Assembly (NCBI RefSeq): GCF_039729015.1
Contig: NZ_CP155792.1
Span: 2,552,001 to 2,616,000 of the forward strand
Direction of reading: 5' to 3'
Length of the DNA stretch: 64,000 bases
From: Blastococcus sp. HT6-30
GTDB lineage: Bacteria; Actinomycetota; Actinomycetes; Mycobacteriales; Geodermatophilaceae
Below the pieces are notes generated by a model. It had not been told where the DNA came from. It did no database searches and worked only from the letters and a program-made list of their open reading frames with translations. Shown piece by piece: positions 22,248 through 31,714 of this stretch; the first letter of the stretch is position 1; each line of letters begins with the position of its first letter. Position numbers and translations under genes: made by a program.

Positions 22248-23711
22248 TCAGGCGACCGGAGCCCCGAACTCCTCGAGTGCGGCCGCGAGCGCTCCGTCCA
22301 CCCGGGCGGTGAGCCGGGTGCCGCCGCCCTCGTGCTGCTCGCTGAGGACCTCGCCGTCCCGGTGCACGCGGGCCACCAGGTCACCCCGCTCGTAGGGCAC
22401 CAGCACGTCGACGTCGACGTCCGGGTGCGGCAGACGCTCGGCGACGAGCCGGCGCAGGGTGTCCATGCCGGCCCCGGTCCGGGCGGAGACCCAGACGGCG
22501 CCCGGCAGGGCCTGGCGAAGGGCGAGGATGTCCTCCTCGCTCATCGCGTCGACCTTGTTGACGACGATGACCTCCGGGACCGCCGACGCGTCGATCTCGT
22601 TCAGCACGACGTGGACGGCGTCGATCTGGCCGAGCGGGTCGGGGTCGGAGCCGTCGACCACGTGCAGCAGCAGGTCGGCCGCGGCCACCTCTTCCAGGGT
22701 GGAGCGGAAGGCGTCCACCAGCTGGTGCGGCAGGTGGCGCACGAAGCCGACGGTGTCGGTGAGCGTGTACTCCCGGCCGTCCGGCGACTGCGCACGGCGG
22801 ACCGTCGGGTCCAGGGTCGCGAACAGCGCGTTCTCGACGAGCACGCCGGCGCCGGTGAGCTGGTTGAGCAGGCTCGACTTACCGGCGTTGGTGTACCCGG
22901 CGATGGCCACGCTCGGAACGGCGTTGCGGCCGCGGCTGGACCGCTGGGTGGCCCGCGCGGTTGCCATGCCGGCGATCTCGCGGCGCAGCTTGCTCACCCG
23001 GGCGCGGATGCGCCGCCGGTCGGTCTCGATCTTCGTCTCGCCGGGACCACGGGTACCGATGCCGCCACCGCCGGCGACGCGACCACCGGCCTGACGGGAG
23101 AGCGACTCACCCCAGCCGCGCAGCCGCGGCAGCATGTACTGCATCTGCGCCAGCTCGACCTGGGCCTTGCCCTCCCGGCTGGTGGCGTGCTGGGCGAAGA
23201 TGTCGAGGATCAGCGCCGTCCGGTCGACGACCTTGACCTTGAGGACCTTCTCCAGCTGGTTGAGCTGGCCGGGGGTGAGCTCACCGTCGCAGATCACGGT
23301 GTCGGCGCCGGTCGCGGCGACGATGTCGCGGATCTCGTTGGCCTTGCCCGAGCCGACGTAGGTGGCGGCGTCGGGCTTGTCGCGCCGCTGGCTGACCGCC
23401 TCGAGCACCTCGGAGCCCGCCGTCTCCGCCAGGGCGGCCAGCTCTGCCAGCGAGCGGTCGGCGTCGGCCTGCGTGCCCTCGGTCCAGACCCCGACGAGCA
23501 CGACGCGCTCGAGTCGCAGCTGCCGGTACTCGACCTCGGTGACGTCGGCGAGCTCGGTGGAGAGCCCCGCGACACGGCGCAGCGCACCGCGCGCCTCCAG
23601 CGCGTAGGAGCCGGTGGTGTCGTCGGCCTCGTCCCGACGCCCGGCGGGCGCGGGGCGGGTGGTCCGGTCGGTCTGCTCGTCGACGGGCAGGGCATCGGGG
23701 GCGGTCGTCAT
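22248..23711 (-). CDS. hflX: Ribosome-associated GTPase HflX
   Basis: Translational GTPase that splits stalled ribosomes, for example after heat or antibiotic stress (487 residues from this start). The N-terminal HflX domain includes TYVGSGKANEI and LTPGQLNQLEKVL; a glycine-rich linker (GGGGIGTRGPGETKIE) precedes the G domain with G1 GYTNAGKSS at residues 272-280, G3 DTVGF and G4 NKVD. The ATG at 23711 is chosen because CACGCT stands 7 nt upstream, matching the leaderless pattern of many genes here; an in-frame ATG at 23759 would add 16 residues but has no ribosome-binding site or promoter at the right distance. Confidence 0.95.
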   Translation of the reverse strand: MTTAPDALPVDEQTDRTTRPAPAGRRDEADDTTGSYALEARGALRRVAGLSTELADVTEVEYRQLRLERVVLVGVWTEGTQADADRSLAELAALAETAGSEVLEAVSQRRDKPDAATYVGSGKANEIRDIVAATGADTVICDGELTPGQLNQLEKVLKVKVVDRTALILDIFAQHATSREGKAQVELAQMQYMLPRLRGWGESLSRQAGGRVAGGGGIGTRGPGETKIETDRRRIRARVSKLRREIAGMATARATQRSSRGRNAVPSVAIAGYTNAGKSSLLNQLTGAGVLVENALFATLDPTVRRAQSPDGREYTLTDTVGFVRHLPHQLVDAFRSTLEEVAAADLLLHVVDGSDPDPLGQIDAVHVVLNEIDASAVPEVIVVNKVDAMSEEDILALRQALPGAVWVSARTGAGMDTLRRLVAERLPHPDVDVDVLVPYERGDLVARVHRDGEVLSEQHEGGGTRLTARVDGALAAALEEFGAPVA

Positions 23712-23852
23712 CGTGTCCAGCGTGGCACGGTCCTGCGTGGAAAGCACCTGAGTTGTCATCGCCCGGTACAACGCATCGCCGCCCCCGATGCATCCCGACC
23801 GACGGCAGGGGTAGGGCCTGCCCGACGAACGTGACGCACGGAGGAGGAACCG

Positions 23853-24059
23853 ATGAGCGAGAGCGGATCGAGCCGGCTGGGTTCGAACAGCGAGCTGGAC
23901 GACCCGGGCCGGGACCCCAAGGGCATCGGCGGCCCTCCGCGCAACCCGATGGGCGCGGGAGCGGACCAGGACAGCGGCCGGGGCGAGCCACCCACCCCTC
24001 CGGCCACCGACGACGACGACGCGATGGTCCCCGTGCCACCCGACGACGACCGCCGCTGA
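23853..24059 (+). CDS. Hypothetical acidic, disordered protein
   Basis: A 68-residue hydrophilic protein (MSESGSSRLGSNSELDDPG at the start; a run of Asp near residue 53 and an Asp/Arg end), apparently disordered. The ribosome-binding site is excellent (GGAGGAGG) and codon bias is normal, so it is probably translated. There is no recognised family. It is divergent from hflX and convergent with dapF. Confidence 0.75.
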   Translation: MSESGSSRLGSNSELDDPGRDPKGIGGPPRNPMGAGADQDSGRGEPPTPPATDDDDAMVPVPPDDDRR

Positions 24060-24063
24060 CGGG

Positions 24064-24936
24064 TCAGGCCCGGAGCCACTCCGGGCACAGCGCGCCGGCC
24101 GACACCAGGACCGCCGGCCCGCTGAGGACCGTCGTCCCGGGGGTCACCTGCACCGTCAGGCGCCCCCCGGGCACGTCGACGACGACGGTGCCCTCGGTCG
24201 CCCCCTCGGCCCGCAGCGCCGCGTACGCCGCGGCGCAGGCCCCGGTGCCGCAGGACCGGGTCTCCCCGACACCGCGCTCGGACACCCGCAGCCGGACGTG
24301 CGCGCCCGGCTCGACGACGTTGACCAGCTCCACGTTCACGCCGTCGGGGAAGATCCCGGCGTCGACCACCGGCGTGCCGGTGAGGTCGAGGGTGTCCACG
24401 GGGACATCGGTCAGGCAGGCCAGGTGGGGATTGCCCATGGAGACCGCCACCCCCGGGAAGACGCGACCGTCCAGCCGGGCCTCCCCCTCGCCGAACGGGC
24501 GCGCCGGCCCCATGTCCACCCAGTAGCCGCCGTCGGCGGCGGCGCCGACCCGGCGGGGCCCGCCGCGGGTACCGACCAGCAGCCCGTCGGCGCAGGCCAT
24601 CCGGTCCACGAGCCCCTCGCCGGCCAGCGCGTGCAGGAACAGCCGGATGCCGTTGCCGCACATTTCCGCGTACGAGCCGTCGGCGTTGCGGTGATCCATG
24701 AACCACTCACACCGGCCGAGGTCGTCGCCCAGCACCGCCGCGGCGTCGGGTACGTGAGCGCTGCGCACCAGCCGCAGGACGCCGTCACCGCCGAGGCCGG
24801 CCCGCCGCTCGCAGAGGCGCTGCACCATGGCGGCGTCCAGCCGGTCCTCCGGCCACACCGTGCCGTCGGGGTCGGGCAGCAGCACGAAGTCGTTCTCGGT
24901 GCCGTGCCCGATCAGCACGCGGGGCGAGGAGGTCAC
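24064..24936 (-). CDS. dapF: Diaminopimelate epimerase
   Basis: Converts LL- to meso-diaminopimelate for lysine and peptidoglycan (290 residues). Cofactor-independent racemase with two cysteines: Cys93 in EMCGNGIR and Cys229 in RSCGTGACA. HGTENDFVLL at the N-terminus and GNPHLACL mid-protein are also typical. The GTG overlaps the stop of miaA by four bases (TCAC on the plus strand), so the two are co-translated. Its pathway partner dapA is encoded at 56.2-57.1 kb. Confidence 0.96.
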   Translation of the reverse strand: MTSSPRVLIGHGTENDFVLLPDPDGTVWPEDRLDAAMVQRLCERRAGLGGDGVLRLVRSAHVPDAAAVLGDDLGRCEWFMDHRNADGSYAEMCGNGIRLFLHALAGEGLVDRMACADGLLVGTRGGPRRVGAAADGGYWVDMGPARPFGEGEARLDGRVFPGVAVSMGNPHLACLTDVPVDTLDLTGTPVVDAGIFPDGVNVELVNVVEPGAHVRLRVSERGVGETRSCGTGACAAAYAALRAEGATEGTVVVDVPGGRLTVQVTPGTTVLSGPAVLVSAGALCPEWLRA

Positions 24937-25859
24937 GCGCCGATCGTAGGCGCGGTGATCACCGCGGTGGCGGCGTCGGCCAGGTCCGGGCGCGCGGCGT
25001 CCAACCACGTGGTCGTGGCGTCGCGGCGGAACCACGAGCGCTGCCGGCGGACGAACCGGCGGGTGGTGGTGACGGTGCGCTCGCGCGCCTCGTCGGCGGA
25101 TAGCACGCCGTCGAACTGCGCCAGCACCTGGGCGTAGCCGAGGGCGCGGGAGGCCGTCGGCCCCTCGCGGAGCCCGTCGGCGGCCAGGGCCGCCACCTCC
25201 TCGACGAAGCCGGCGGCCCACATCCGGTCCACGCGGACCGCGACCCGCTCGTCCAGCTCAGCCGGCTCCCGGTCCAGGCCCAGGACGACCGCCGGGTAGT
25301 GCGGTCGCGGCTCGGGCAGCTCCGCCCGGAACGGGGCGCCGGTCAGCTCGATCACCTCCAGCGCGCGCACGATCCGGCGTCCGTTGCTGGGCAGCACGGC
25401 CGTCGCGGCCGCCGGGTCCAGCCCGGCCAGCCGGGCGTGCAGCGCCGCCGGGCCGACGGCGGCCAGCTCGGCCTCGAGCCGCGACCGGACCGCCGGGTCG
25501 GTACCGGGGAAGTCGAGCTCGTCCAGGACGGCGCGCACGTACAGCCCGGAGCCGCCGACGAGGAACGGCACGCTCCCCGTGGCGCGCAGCCGGTCGATCT
25601 CGGCCCGGGCGCGCTGCCGGTACTCGGCCACCGAGGCCGGCTCGCGCACGTGCCACAGGTCCAGCAGGTGGTGCGGCACTCCCCCGCGCTCGGCGACGTC
25701 GGGCTTCGCGGTGCCGATGTCCATGCCGCGGTAGAGCTGCATGGAGTCGGCGTTGACCACCTCTCCGCCCAGCCGCCGGGCCAGCGCCACGGCCAGCGCC
25801 GTCTTGCCGGTCGCGGTGGGCCCGACGACCGCCACCACGGGCGGCCCGCTCAGGGCCAC
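24933..25859 (-). CDS. miaA: tRNA dimethylallyltransferase
   Basis: Transfers the dimethylallyl group from DMAPP to A37 of tRNAs reading UNN codons (308 residues). P-loop GPTATGKTAL at residues 13-22, the catalytic Asp of NADSMQLYRGMDIGTAKP, GGSGLYVRA, and the RRFVRRQRSWFRRD tRNA-binding region are all present. Its product is the substrate of MiaB, encoded at 28.3-29.8 kb. The GTG at 25859 gives the normal length; upstream sequence is GC-rich and non-coding. It overlaps dapF by four bases. Confidence 0.96.
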   Translation of the reverse strand: MALSGPPVVAVVGPTATGKTALAVALARRLGGEVVNADSMQLYRGMDIGTAKPDVAERGGVPHHLLDLWHVREPASVAEYRQRARAEIDRLRATGSVPFLVGGSGLYVRAVLDELDFPGTDPAVRSRLEAELAAVGPAALHARLAGLDPAAATAVLPSNGRRIVRALEVIELTGAPFRAELPEPRPHYPAVVLGLDREPAELDERVAVRVDRMWAAGFVEEVAALAADGLREGPTASRALGYAQVLAQFDGVLSADEARERTVTTTRRFVRRQRSWFRRDATTTWLDAARPDLADAATAVITAPTIGA

Positions 25860-26002
25860 TGGCTCGCTGGCGCGGGGCGCCCCGCTCCTCGCTCGGAAGT
25901 CCAGGCCGTCTCTGCGGTCGGTCCGCGCCCCGCCCGTTCCTCGCTGCGATGCTCGCTCCCCGCCGGCGGCCGCCTCGCTGCGATGCGCACGCCCCGGTCC
26001 GC

Positions 26003-26728
26003 TCACGCCACCACCCAGTCGGCGACGAGGTAGCCCACGCCGAACGGGGCCGCGTCGTGATGCAGCCGCGCCGTGACGTGCCGACCGGTGAAGGCCGCGC
26101 CGACCGCGCGCCAGGTCGGCACCCCGGCGGCCAGCAGCCGCTCGCCCTCCGCCGGGTCCAGCGCCGCCAGCGCCGCAGCGTCCCCGGCGCCCAGGGCGGC
26201 GGCGACGGCACCGTCGAACGGCTCCGCCGCCGGGTCCAGGTACCCCGGCGCCTTGACGGTGCGCCGGGCGGAGCCGTCGCCCATCGCCAGCACGCCCACC
26301 GGCGCCGGCAGGTCCTGCAGCAGCCGGCCGAGATCGGCCGGCCGCACGCCCACCCGGGTACCGGCGAACGCGACCTCGTCGAGCAGCCAGGCGCCCACCG
26401 TGTGCGCCAGCGGCAGCCGGCGGCCGCCGGGCCGCACCCGGCCGTCGAACGGCAGCCCGGCGTCGACGCCGTACCCGTGGAGGTCCCCGCCGTCCCCTGG
26501 GCCGAACCGCTCGCCCGGCGCCGGCCCGGCACCCACGACGACCACCACGTCGGGGGCGGTCGTGAGGAGCGCGGTCACCGCATCCACGCAGGCCGAGCGC
26601 AGGGCGCGGGTCACCGCCGCCGGGCGTCCCTCCACCGACGGCAGCAGCAGCGGGGGACACGGGCAGAAGGCGACGGCGGCCGACGCACGGGACGTCCGGG
26701 CGGGAAGGCCGCCGGGAGTGATGGTCAC
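26003..26728 (-). CDS. Class III extradiol dioxygenase subunit-B-like protein
   Basis: A 241-residue soluble protein of the LigB-like superfamily, which also includes Memo proteins. The core VAFCPCPPLLLPSVEG at the N-terminus and DVVVVVGAGPAPGERFG correspond to the family's first strands. The usual metal ligands are not clearly conserved, so enzymatic activity is uncertain. Actinobacteria often carry this gene between miaA and a DUF349 gene, as here. The GTG at 26728 follows GACACT with a 6-nt gap, and its promoter overlaps that of the divergent DUF349 gene in a 40-bp spacer. Confidence 0.8.
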   Translation of the reverse strand: MTITPGGLPARTSRASAAVAFCPCPPLLLPSVEGRPAAVTRALRSACVDAVTALLTTAPDVVVVVGAGPAPGERFGPGDGGDLHGYGVDAGLPFDGRVRPGGRRLPLAHTVGAWLLDEVAFAGTRVGVRPADLGRLLQDLPAPVGVLAMGDGSARRTVKAPGYLDPAAEPFDGAVAAALGAGDAAALAALDPAEGERLLAAGVPTWRAVGAAFTGRHVTARLHHDAAPFGVGYLVADWVVA

Positions 26729-26768
26729 GGCAGCAGTGTCGCCGATGGGACGTGGAAGACTGCCGGAC

Positions 26769-28235
26769 GTGTCGAGCACGGACGACCCCGGCAACGGGGT
26801 GCAGCAGGCCGCTCCGCCGATTGCGGAGACCCCAGAGACCACCGCCCCCGAGGCGGCGCAGGAGACCGGCAGCCCCGACGCGGGAACTCCCGCGGACGGC
26901 ACGCCGGCCGCGCCCACCCCTGCGGACGCGGCGCTCCCCGAACCCACCGGCGAGCCGGAACCGGCAGCTGCTGCGCCGCCGGCCCCCGCGCCGGGACCGC
27001 CGGCGGCACCGGTGGAGATCGTGGTGAGCGACCCCGCGCAGTGGGGCCGCGTCGACGAGCAGGGCACCGTCTTCGTGCGCACCGCCGACGGCGAGCGCGA
27101 GGTCGGGTCGTGGCAGGCCGGCGAGGCAGAGGCGGGGCTGACCCACTACGGGCGGCGGTACGACGACCTCGCCACCGAGGTCTCCCTGCTCGAGGCCCGG
27201 CTCAAGGCCCACACCGGCAACCCCGCCGAGATCAGGGCCAAGGCACAGTCGCTGGCCGAGTCCATCCCGACCGCGGCCGCCGTCGGCGACCTCGAGGGGC
27301 TGGCCGCCCGCGCCCGCGCCATGGTGGAGACCGCCGAGTCCGCGGTCGCCGCGTACCGCGCCGAGAAGGCCGCCGCCCGCGCCGTCCAGGTGGCGCGCAA
27401 GGAGGCGCTCGCCGCCGAGGCCGAGCAGATCGCCGCCGAGTCGACGTCCTGGAAGGCCGCCGGTGACCGCCTCAAGGCGATCGTCGAGGAGTGGAAGACC
27501 ATCCGCGGCATCGACCGCAAGACCGACGAGGCGCTGTGGTCGCGATTCGCGGCTGCCCGGGACGCGTTCGGCCGCCGGCGCGGCGCCCACTTCGCCCAGC
27601 TGGACGCCCAGCGCGGCGAGGCCCGCGCCGCCAAGCAGGAGCTGATCGCCGAGGCACAGCGGCTGTCGACGTCGACCGAGTGGGGGCCCACCAGTGCGGC
27701 CATGCGCTCGCTGATGGACCGCTGGAAGGCGGTGCCCCGCACCGGCCGCGATGGTGACGACGACCTGTGGAAGCAGTTCCGCGCCGCGCAGGACGTCTTC
27801 TTCAACGCCCGCGCCGAGCAGGACAAGGCGCGCGACGCCGAGCAGGTCGCCAACCAGCGCGCCAAGGAGGAGCTGCTGGCCGAGGCGGAGAAGCTCGACC
27901 CGTCCAGCGACCTGCGGGGCGCGCAGAACGCGCTGCGCAAGATCCAGGAGCGCTACGACGCGATCGGGCACGTGCCCCGGGCCGTGATGCGCTCGCTCGA
28001 GGACCGGATGCAGGCCGTCGAGCAGCGGGTCCGGGGAGCCGCCGACGCGGGCCGCGTCCGGACCGCCCCGGAGAACCCGATGATCACCTCGATGCGGGCC
28101 GCGGTCACCAAGGCCGAGGAGCAGCTGGCCAAGGCCGAGGCCGCGGGCGACCAGCGGCGGATCGCGGACGCGAAGGCCAACCTGGCCACCCGCCAGGAGT
28201 GGCTGGCCGAGGCGGAGAAGTCCGCCCGCCGGTAA
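26769..28235 (+). CDS. DUF349-repeat protein
   Basis: A 488-residue protein: a disordered Pro/Ala/Glu-rich N-terminus to about residue 80, a short conserved segment (DPAQWGRVDEQGTVFVRTADGEREVGSW in two parts), then several DUF349 helical repeats up to about 430 (WKAAGDRLKAIVEEWKTI, WGPTSAAMRSLMDRWKAV and similar), each with a conserved W-x-x-A/R pattern. Predicted all-helical and cytoplasmic. The function of the family is not well established. The GTG start has AAGACT 7 nt before it and no Shine-Dalgarno. It converges on miaB across a strong hairpin. Confidence 0.9.
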   Translation: MSSTDDPGNGVQQAAPPIAETPETTAPEAAQETGSPDAGTPADGTPAAPTPADAALPEPTGEPEPAAAAPPAPAPGPPAAPVEIVVSDPAQWGRVDEQGTVFVRTADGEREVGSWQAGEAEAGLTHYGRRYDDLATEVSLLEARLKAHTGNPAEIRAKAQSLAESIPTAAAVGDLEGLAARARAMVETAESAVAAYRAEKAAARAVQVARKEALAAEAEQIAAESTSWKAAGDRLKAIVEEWKTIRGIDRKTDEALWSRFAAARDAFGRRRGAHFAQLDAQRGEARAAKQELIAEAQRLSTSTEWGPTSAAMRSLMDRWKAVPRTGRDGDDDLWKQFRAAQDVFFNARAEQDKARDAEQVANQRAKEELLAEAEKLDPSSDLRGAQNALRKIQERYDAIGHVPRAVMRSLEDRMQAVEQRVRGAADAGRVRTAPENPMITSMRAAVTKAEEQLAKAEAAGDQRRIADAKANLATRQEWLAEAEKSARR

Positions 28236-28242
28236 CAACCCC

Positions 28243-28304
28243 GGGCACAGGAGGCCGAGCGCACGGTCCGCCGGGCGATCCCGTGTGCACCGCCTCCTGT
28301 GCCC
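28243..28304. terminator. Bidirectional hairpin between the DUF349 gene and miaB
   Basis: Arms GGGCACAGGAGGC (28243-28255) and GCCTCCTGTGCCC (28292-28304) pair perfectly over 13 bp around a 36-nt loop between convergent genes. No U-tract. Confidence 0.6.
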
Positions 28305-28308
28305 CGGC

Positions 28309-29787
28309 TCAGCAGCCGGTGGTCAGCGCCGGCAGCGGGTCCGGAACACCGACCCGGGGCATGCCCAGCGAGACCCCCGGCGTCGTCGGCCGGGTGCCGG
28401 CCTCCGCGGCGTCCCCGGCGCGCGTGCGCCGGTGCGAGAGCAGCGCGCCGTCGGCGACCAGGTGGTGCGGCGCGGCCTCGGTGACCACCGTCTCGACCAC
28501 GTCGCCGGGACGGACGCCGTCCGCGGCCGTGAAGTGCACCAGCCGGCCGTCGCGAGCCCGGCCGGACAGCCGGCCGCGCTGGGCGTCCTTGCTCCCCTCC
28601 CCCGCCGCCACGAGCAGCTCGACCGTCCGACCGATCAGCTTCCGGTTCTCGTCCCAGCTGATCTGGTCCTGCAGCGCGGTGAGCCGCAGGTACCGCTCCT
28701 GGACGACGTCCTTGGGCAGCTGGCCGTCCATCTCCGCCGCCGGCGTTCCCGGCCGCTTGGAGTACTGGAAGGTGAAGGCGCTGGCGAAGCGGGCCTGCCG
28801 GACGACCTCCAGCGTCTGCTGGAACTCCTCCTCCGTCTCGCCGGGGAAGCCGACGATGATGTCGGTGGTGATCGCGGCGTCGGGCATCGCCGCCCGGACG
28901 CGGTCGATGATGCCGAGGTAGCGGTCCTGCCGGTAGCCGCGGCGCATCCGGCGGAGGACGCCGTCCGACCCGCTCTGCAGCGGCATGTGCAGCTGGTGGC
29001 AGACCGCCGGTGTCCCGGCCATCGCGTCGATGACGTCGTCGGTGAACTCGCGCGGATGCGGGCTGGTGAACCGGATCCGCTCGAGGCCGTCGATGCGGCC
29101 GGCCGCGCGGAGCAGGTCGGCGAAGGCGCCGCGGTCGCGGAACTCCACGCCGTAGGCGTTGACGTTCTGCCCGAGGAGGGTCACCTCGAGCACGCCCTGG
29201 TCGACCAGCGCCTGCACCTCGGCGAGGATCTCCCCGGGCCGGCGGTCCTTCTCCTTGCCGCGCAGCGCCGGCACGATGCAGAACGTGCAGGTGTTGTTGC
29301 ACCCGACGCTGATCGACACCCAGCCCGAGTAGGCGGAGTCCCGCTTGGCCGGCAGCGTCGACGGGAAGACCTCGAGGGACTCGACGATCTCGACCTGCGC
29401 CTCGGCGTTGTGCCGCGCCCGGTCGAGCAGCGCCGGCAGCGACCCGACGTTGTGCGTGCCGAAGACGACGTCGACCCACGGGGCGCGCCGGACGATCTCG
29501 CCGCGGTCCTTCTGCGCCAGGCAGCCGCCGACGGCGATCTGCATGCCCGGGTGCGCGTCCTTCACCGGCCGCAGGTGCCCGAGGTTGCCGTACAGCCGGT
29601 TGTCCGCGTTCTCCCGGACCGCGCAGGTGTTCAGGACGACGACATCGGCGTCGTCGCCCTCGGCCGCGGCGGTGTAGCCGGCCTCCTCGAGCAGGCCGGA
29701 GAGGCGCTCGGAGTCGTGCACGTTCATCTGGCACCCGTACGTGCGCACGCGGTAGGTGCGCGCAGGTGCCTCCAGCTCGGTTCTCAT
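28309..29787 (-). CDS. miaB: tRNA-2-methylthio-N6-dimethylallyladenosine synthase
   Basis: Radical-SAM methylthiotransferase acting on the MiaA product at tRNA A37 (492 residues). The N-terminal UPF0004 domain holds Cys19, Cys55 and Cys89 for the auxiliary cluster; the radical-SAM motif CNNTCTFC supplies Cys163, Cys167 and Cys170; a TRAM-like domain follows at about 380-445 ([26 protein letters not shown]). A C-terminal tail of about 45 residues rich in Thr, Gly and Pro ends in Cys and is an actinobacterial-looking extension. The ATG at 29787 is preferred to an upstream in-frame ATG because the conserved region begins here. Confidence 0.95.
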   Translation of the reverse strand: MRTELEAPARTYRVRTYGCQMNVHDSERLSGLLEEAGYTAAAEGDDADVVVLNTCAVRENADNRLYGNLGHLRPVKDAHPGMQIAVGGCLAQKDRGEIVRRAPWVDVVFGTHNVGSLPALLDRARHNAEAQVEIVESLEVFPSTLPAKRDSAYSGWVSISVGCNNTCTFCIVPALRGKEKDRRPGEILAEVQALVDQGVLEVTLLGQNVNAYGVEFRDRGAFADLLRAAGRIDGLERIRFTSPHPREFTDDVIDAMAGTPAVCHQLHMPLQSGSDGVLRRMRRGYRQDRYLGIIDRVRAAMPDAAITTDIIVGFPGETEEEFQQTLEVVRQARFASAFTFQYSKRPGTPAAEMDGQLPKDVVQERYLRLTALQDQISWDENRKLIGRTVELLVAAGEGSKDAQRGRLSGRARDGRLVHFTAADGVRPGDVVETVVTEAAPHHLVADGALLSHRRTRAGDAAEAGTRPTTPGVSLGMPRVGVPDPLPALTTGC

Positions 29788-29923
29788 GTCGACAGCGAGG
29801 GTACGGCGCAGCCTCGGCCGGCCCGCCCGTCCGGCCTGCCGGGCCGGTGACCGGCGCATGAGCGCCCCCGCTTCGTTACCCCTTCGTGATCGTCCCGATC
29901 ACTCCGCGTGCACTTCGGGCCCT

Positions 29924-29929
29924 TAGGGT
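29924..29929 (+). promoter_or_regulatory. Leaderless -10 element (TAGGGT) of gluABCD
   Basis: TAGGGT is 7 nt before the gluA ATG, with no Shine-Dalgarno. Confidence 0.55.
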
Positions 29930-29936
29930 CCCCAAG

Positions 29937-30692
29937 ATGACCAGCCGTTCGAACGGAGAGCCTCTCGTTCGCCTGTCCGGCGTCAACAAGTGGTTCGGCG
30001 AGCTGCACGTCCTGCAGGACATCGACCTGGACATCGCCCGGGGCGAGGTCGTCGTCGTCATCGGCCCGTCGGGCTCGGGGAAGTCGACGCTGTGCCGCGC
30101 GATCAACCGGCTCGAGCCCATCGAGAAGGGCGAGATCACGATCGACGGGGAGCGCTTGCCCGAGGAGGGCAAGGAGCTCGCCCGCCTGCGCGCCGACGTG
30201 GGCATGGTCTTCCAGAGCTTCAACCTCTTCGCGCACAAGACCGTGCTCGAGAACGTCACGCTCGGGCCGGTGAAGGTCCGCAAGCAACCCAAGGCCGACG
30301 TCGAGAAGCGGGCCCGGGAACTGCTCGACCGGGTGGGGGTCGGCACCCAGGCCGACAAGTACCCGGCGCAGCTCTCCGGTGGCCAGCAGCAACGCGTGGC
30401 GATCGCCCGGGCGCTGGCCATGGAGCCCAAGGTCATGCTCTTCGACGAGCCGACGTCGGCCCTGGACCCCGAGATGATCAACGAGGTCCTCGACGTCATG
30501 GTCGGTCTGGCGCGGGACGGCATGACGATGGTCGTCGTCACCCACGAGATGGGCTTCGCCCGCAAGGCGGCCAACCGGGTGGTGTTCATGGACGGCGGCC
30601 GGATCGTCGAGTCGGCCGAGCCGGAGACCTTCTTCACCGACCCGCGGTCCGACCGCGCCAAGGACTTCCTGTCCAAGATCCTCACCCACTGA
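29937..30692 (+). CDS. gluA: Glutamate ABC transporter, ATP-binding subunit
   Basis: Cytoplasmic ATPase of a polar amino-acid importer (251 residues). Walker [10 protein letters not shown] at 43-51, Q-loop in VFQSFNLF, signature LSGGQQQ, Walker B VMLFDEP and H-loop THEM are intact. The gene order ATPase, binding protein, permease, permease is that of Corynebacterium gluABCD for glutamate uptake; the substrate is inferred from this order and similarity. The ATG at 29937 is selected because of the -10-like TAGGGT 7 nt upstream; the longer in-frame start at 29886 would place the promoter inside the gene. Confidence 0.95.
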   Translation: MTSRSNGEPLVRLSGVNKWFGELHVLQDIDLDIARGEVVVVIGPSGSGKSTLCRAINRLEPIEKGEITIDGERLPEEGKELARLRADVGMVFQSFNLFAHKTVLENVTLGPVKVRKQPKADVEKRARELLDRVGVGTQADKYPAQLSGGQQQRVAIARALAMEPKVMLFDEPTSALDPEMINEVLDVMVGLARDGMTMVVVTHEMGFARKAANRVVFMDGGRIVESAEPETFFTDPRSDRAKDFLSKILTH

Positions 30693-30725
30693 CCGCACGA
30701 GACCCCAAACGAGAGGACTCCAGCC

Positions 30726-31613
30726 ATGACCTTTCGGCGCACCGCCCTGGTAGCCACCCTGTCCGTCGTCGCCCTCACTGCCGCCGCCTGCGGTGGCGGC
30801 TCCGAGGACGCCGCCACCGACGTGCCCGTCGCGGACGCCCCCGAGTTCCAGGAGGGCACGACGATGGCCGAGATCGCCGAGGGGGGCACGATCCGCGTCG
30901 GCACGAAGTTCGACCAGCCCGGCTTCGGGCTGGAGAACCTCAGCGGCGAGGTCGAGGGCTTCGACGTCGAGGTGGCCAAGATCATCGCCGGCGGGCTGGG
31001 GCTCACCCCCGAGGACATCGAGTGGGTGGAGACCCCGTCCGCGGTGCGGGAGGAGGTCCTCGAGGGCGACGAGGTCGACATGGTCGTCGCGACGTACACC
31101 ATCAACGACCAGCGCAAGGAGCGCATCTCCTTCGCCGGGCCGTACTACGAGGCCGGGCAGCAGATCATGGTCGCCGCGGACAACGACACCATCACCGGGC
31201 CGGAGTCGTTCACCGAGAACCCGGACGCGACCGTCTGCTCGGTGACCGGCTCGACGCCGTCGGAGCAGATCCGCCCGTACCTCGCCAACGACTCCCAGCT
31301 GGTGCTGTTCGACGAGTACTCGCAGTGCGCGGACGCCCTGAGCAACGGCCAGGTGGACGCCGTGACGACCGACAACGTGATCCTGCTGGGCTTCGTCTCG
31401 GAGTCCGACGGCGAGTTCAAGCTGGTCGGCGAGCAGTTCACCGAGGAGCCGTACGGCATCGGCATCCAGAAGGGTGACGTGGCGTTCTGCGAGTTCATCC
31501 ACGAGACGCTGCGCGAGAACGAGGACGCCTACGTCGAGGCCTGGGAGTCCACCGCGGGCCAGGTCGAGGGCACCGAGACCCCCGAGCTCCCCGAGTTCGA
31601 CGAGTGCGCCTGA
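30726..31613 (+). CDS. gluB: Glutamate-binding lipoprotein
   Basis: Extracytoplasmic solute-binding component of the importer (295 residues). The signal peptide ends in the lipobox LTAAAC, followed by a Gly/Ser linker and an SBP family 3 domain: TIRVGTKFDQPGFGLE, EGFDVEVAKIIAGGLG, FAGPYYEAGQQIMV. Two later Cys residues (SVC and SQC, positions around 172 and 200) could form a disulfide. AGAGGAC lies upstream of the ATG at 30726. It is 33 bp after gluA in the same operon. Confidence 0.95.
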   Translation: MTFRRTALVATLSVVALTAAACGGGSEDAATDVPVADAPEFQEGTTMAEIAEGGTIRVGTKFDQPGFGLENLSGEVEGFDVEVAKIIAGGLGLTPEDIEWVETPSAVREEVLEGDEVDMVVATYTINDQRKERISFAGPYYEAGQQIMVAADNDTITGPESFTENPDATVCSVTGSTPSEQIRPYLANDSQLVLFDEYSQCADALSNGQVDAVTTDNVILLGFVSESDGEFKLVGEQFTEEPYGIGIQKGDVAFCEFIHETLRENEDAYVEAWESTAGQVEGTETPELPEFDECA

Positions 31614-31714
31614 CCGGCTGAGCACCTGATCGATCCGCGACCGGCCGGCCCCAGCGCCGGCCGGTCGCGGCCGATGCCGTCCGACCCGACCACCGCCGCA
31701 GCGAGGGAGAGCAC

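Noticed and set aside
25860..26002. Repeated CCTCGCTGCGATGC-type motif upstream of miaA
   Set aside because: Two or three short imperfect copies in a 143-bp spacer; too few and too short to call a repeat family or regulatory array.
24933..28238. Single 1101-codon minus-strand frame spanning miaA and beyond
   Set aside because: Only the last 308 codons are MiaA; the upstream part is antisense to the DUF349 gene and a frame-shadow of the dioxygenase-like gene.
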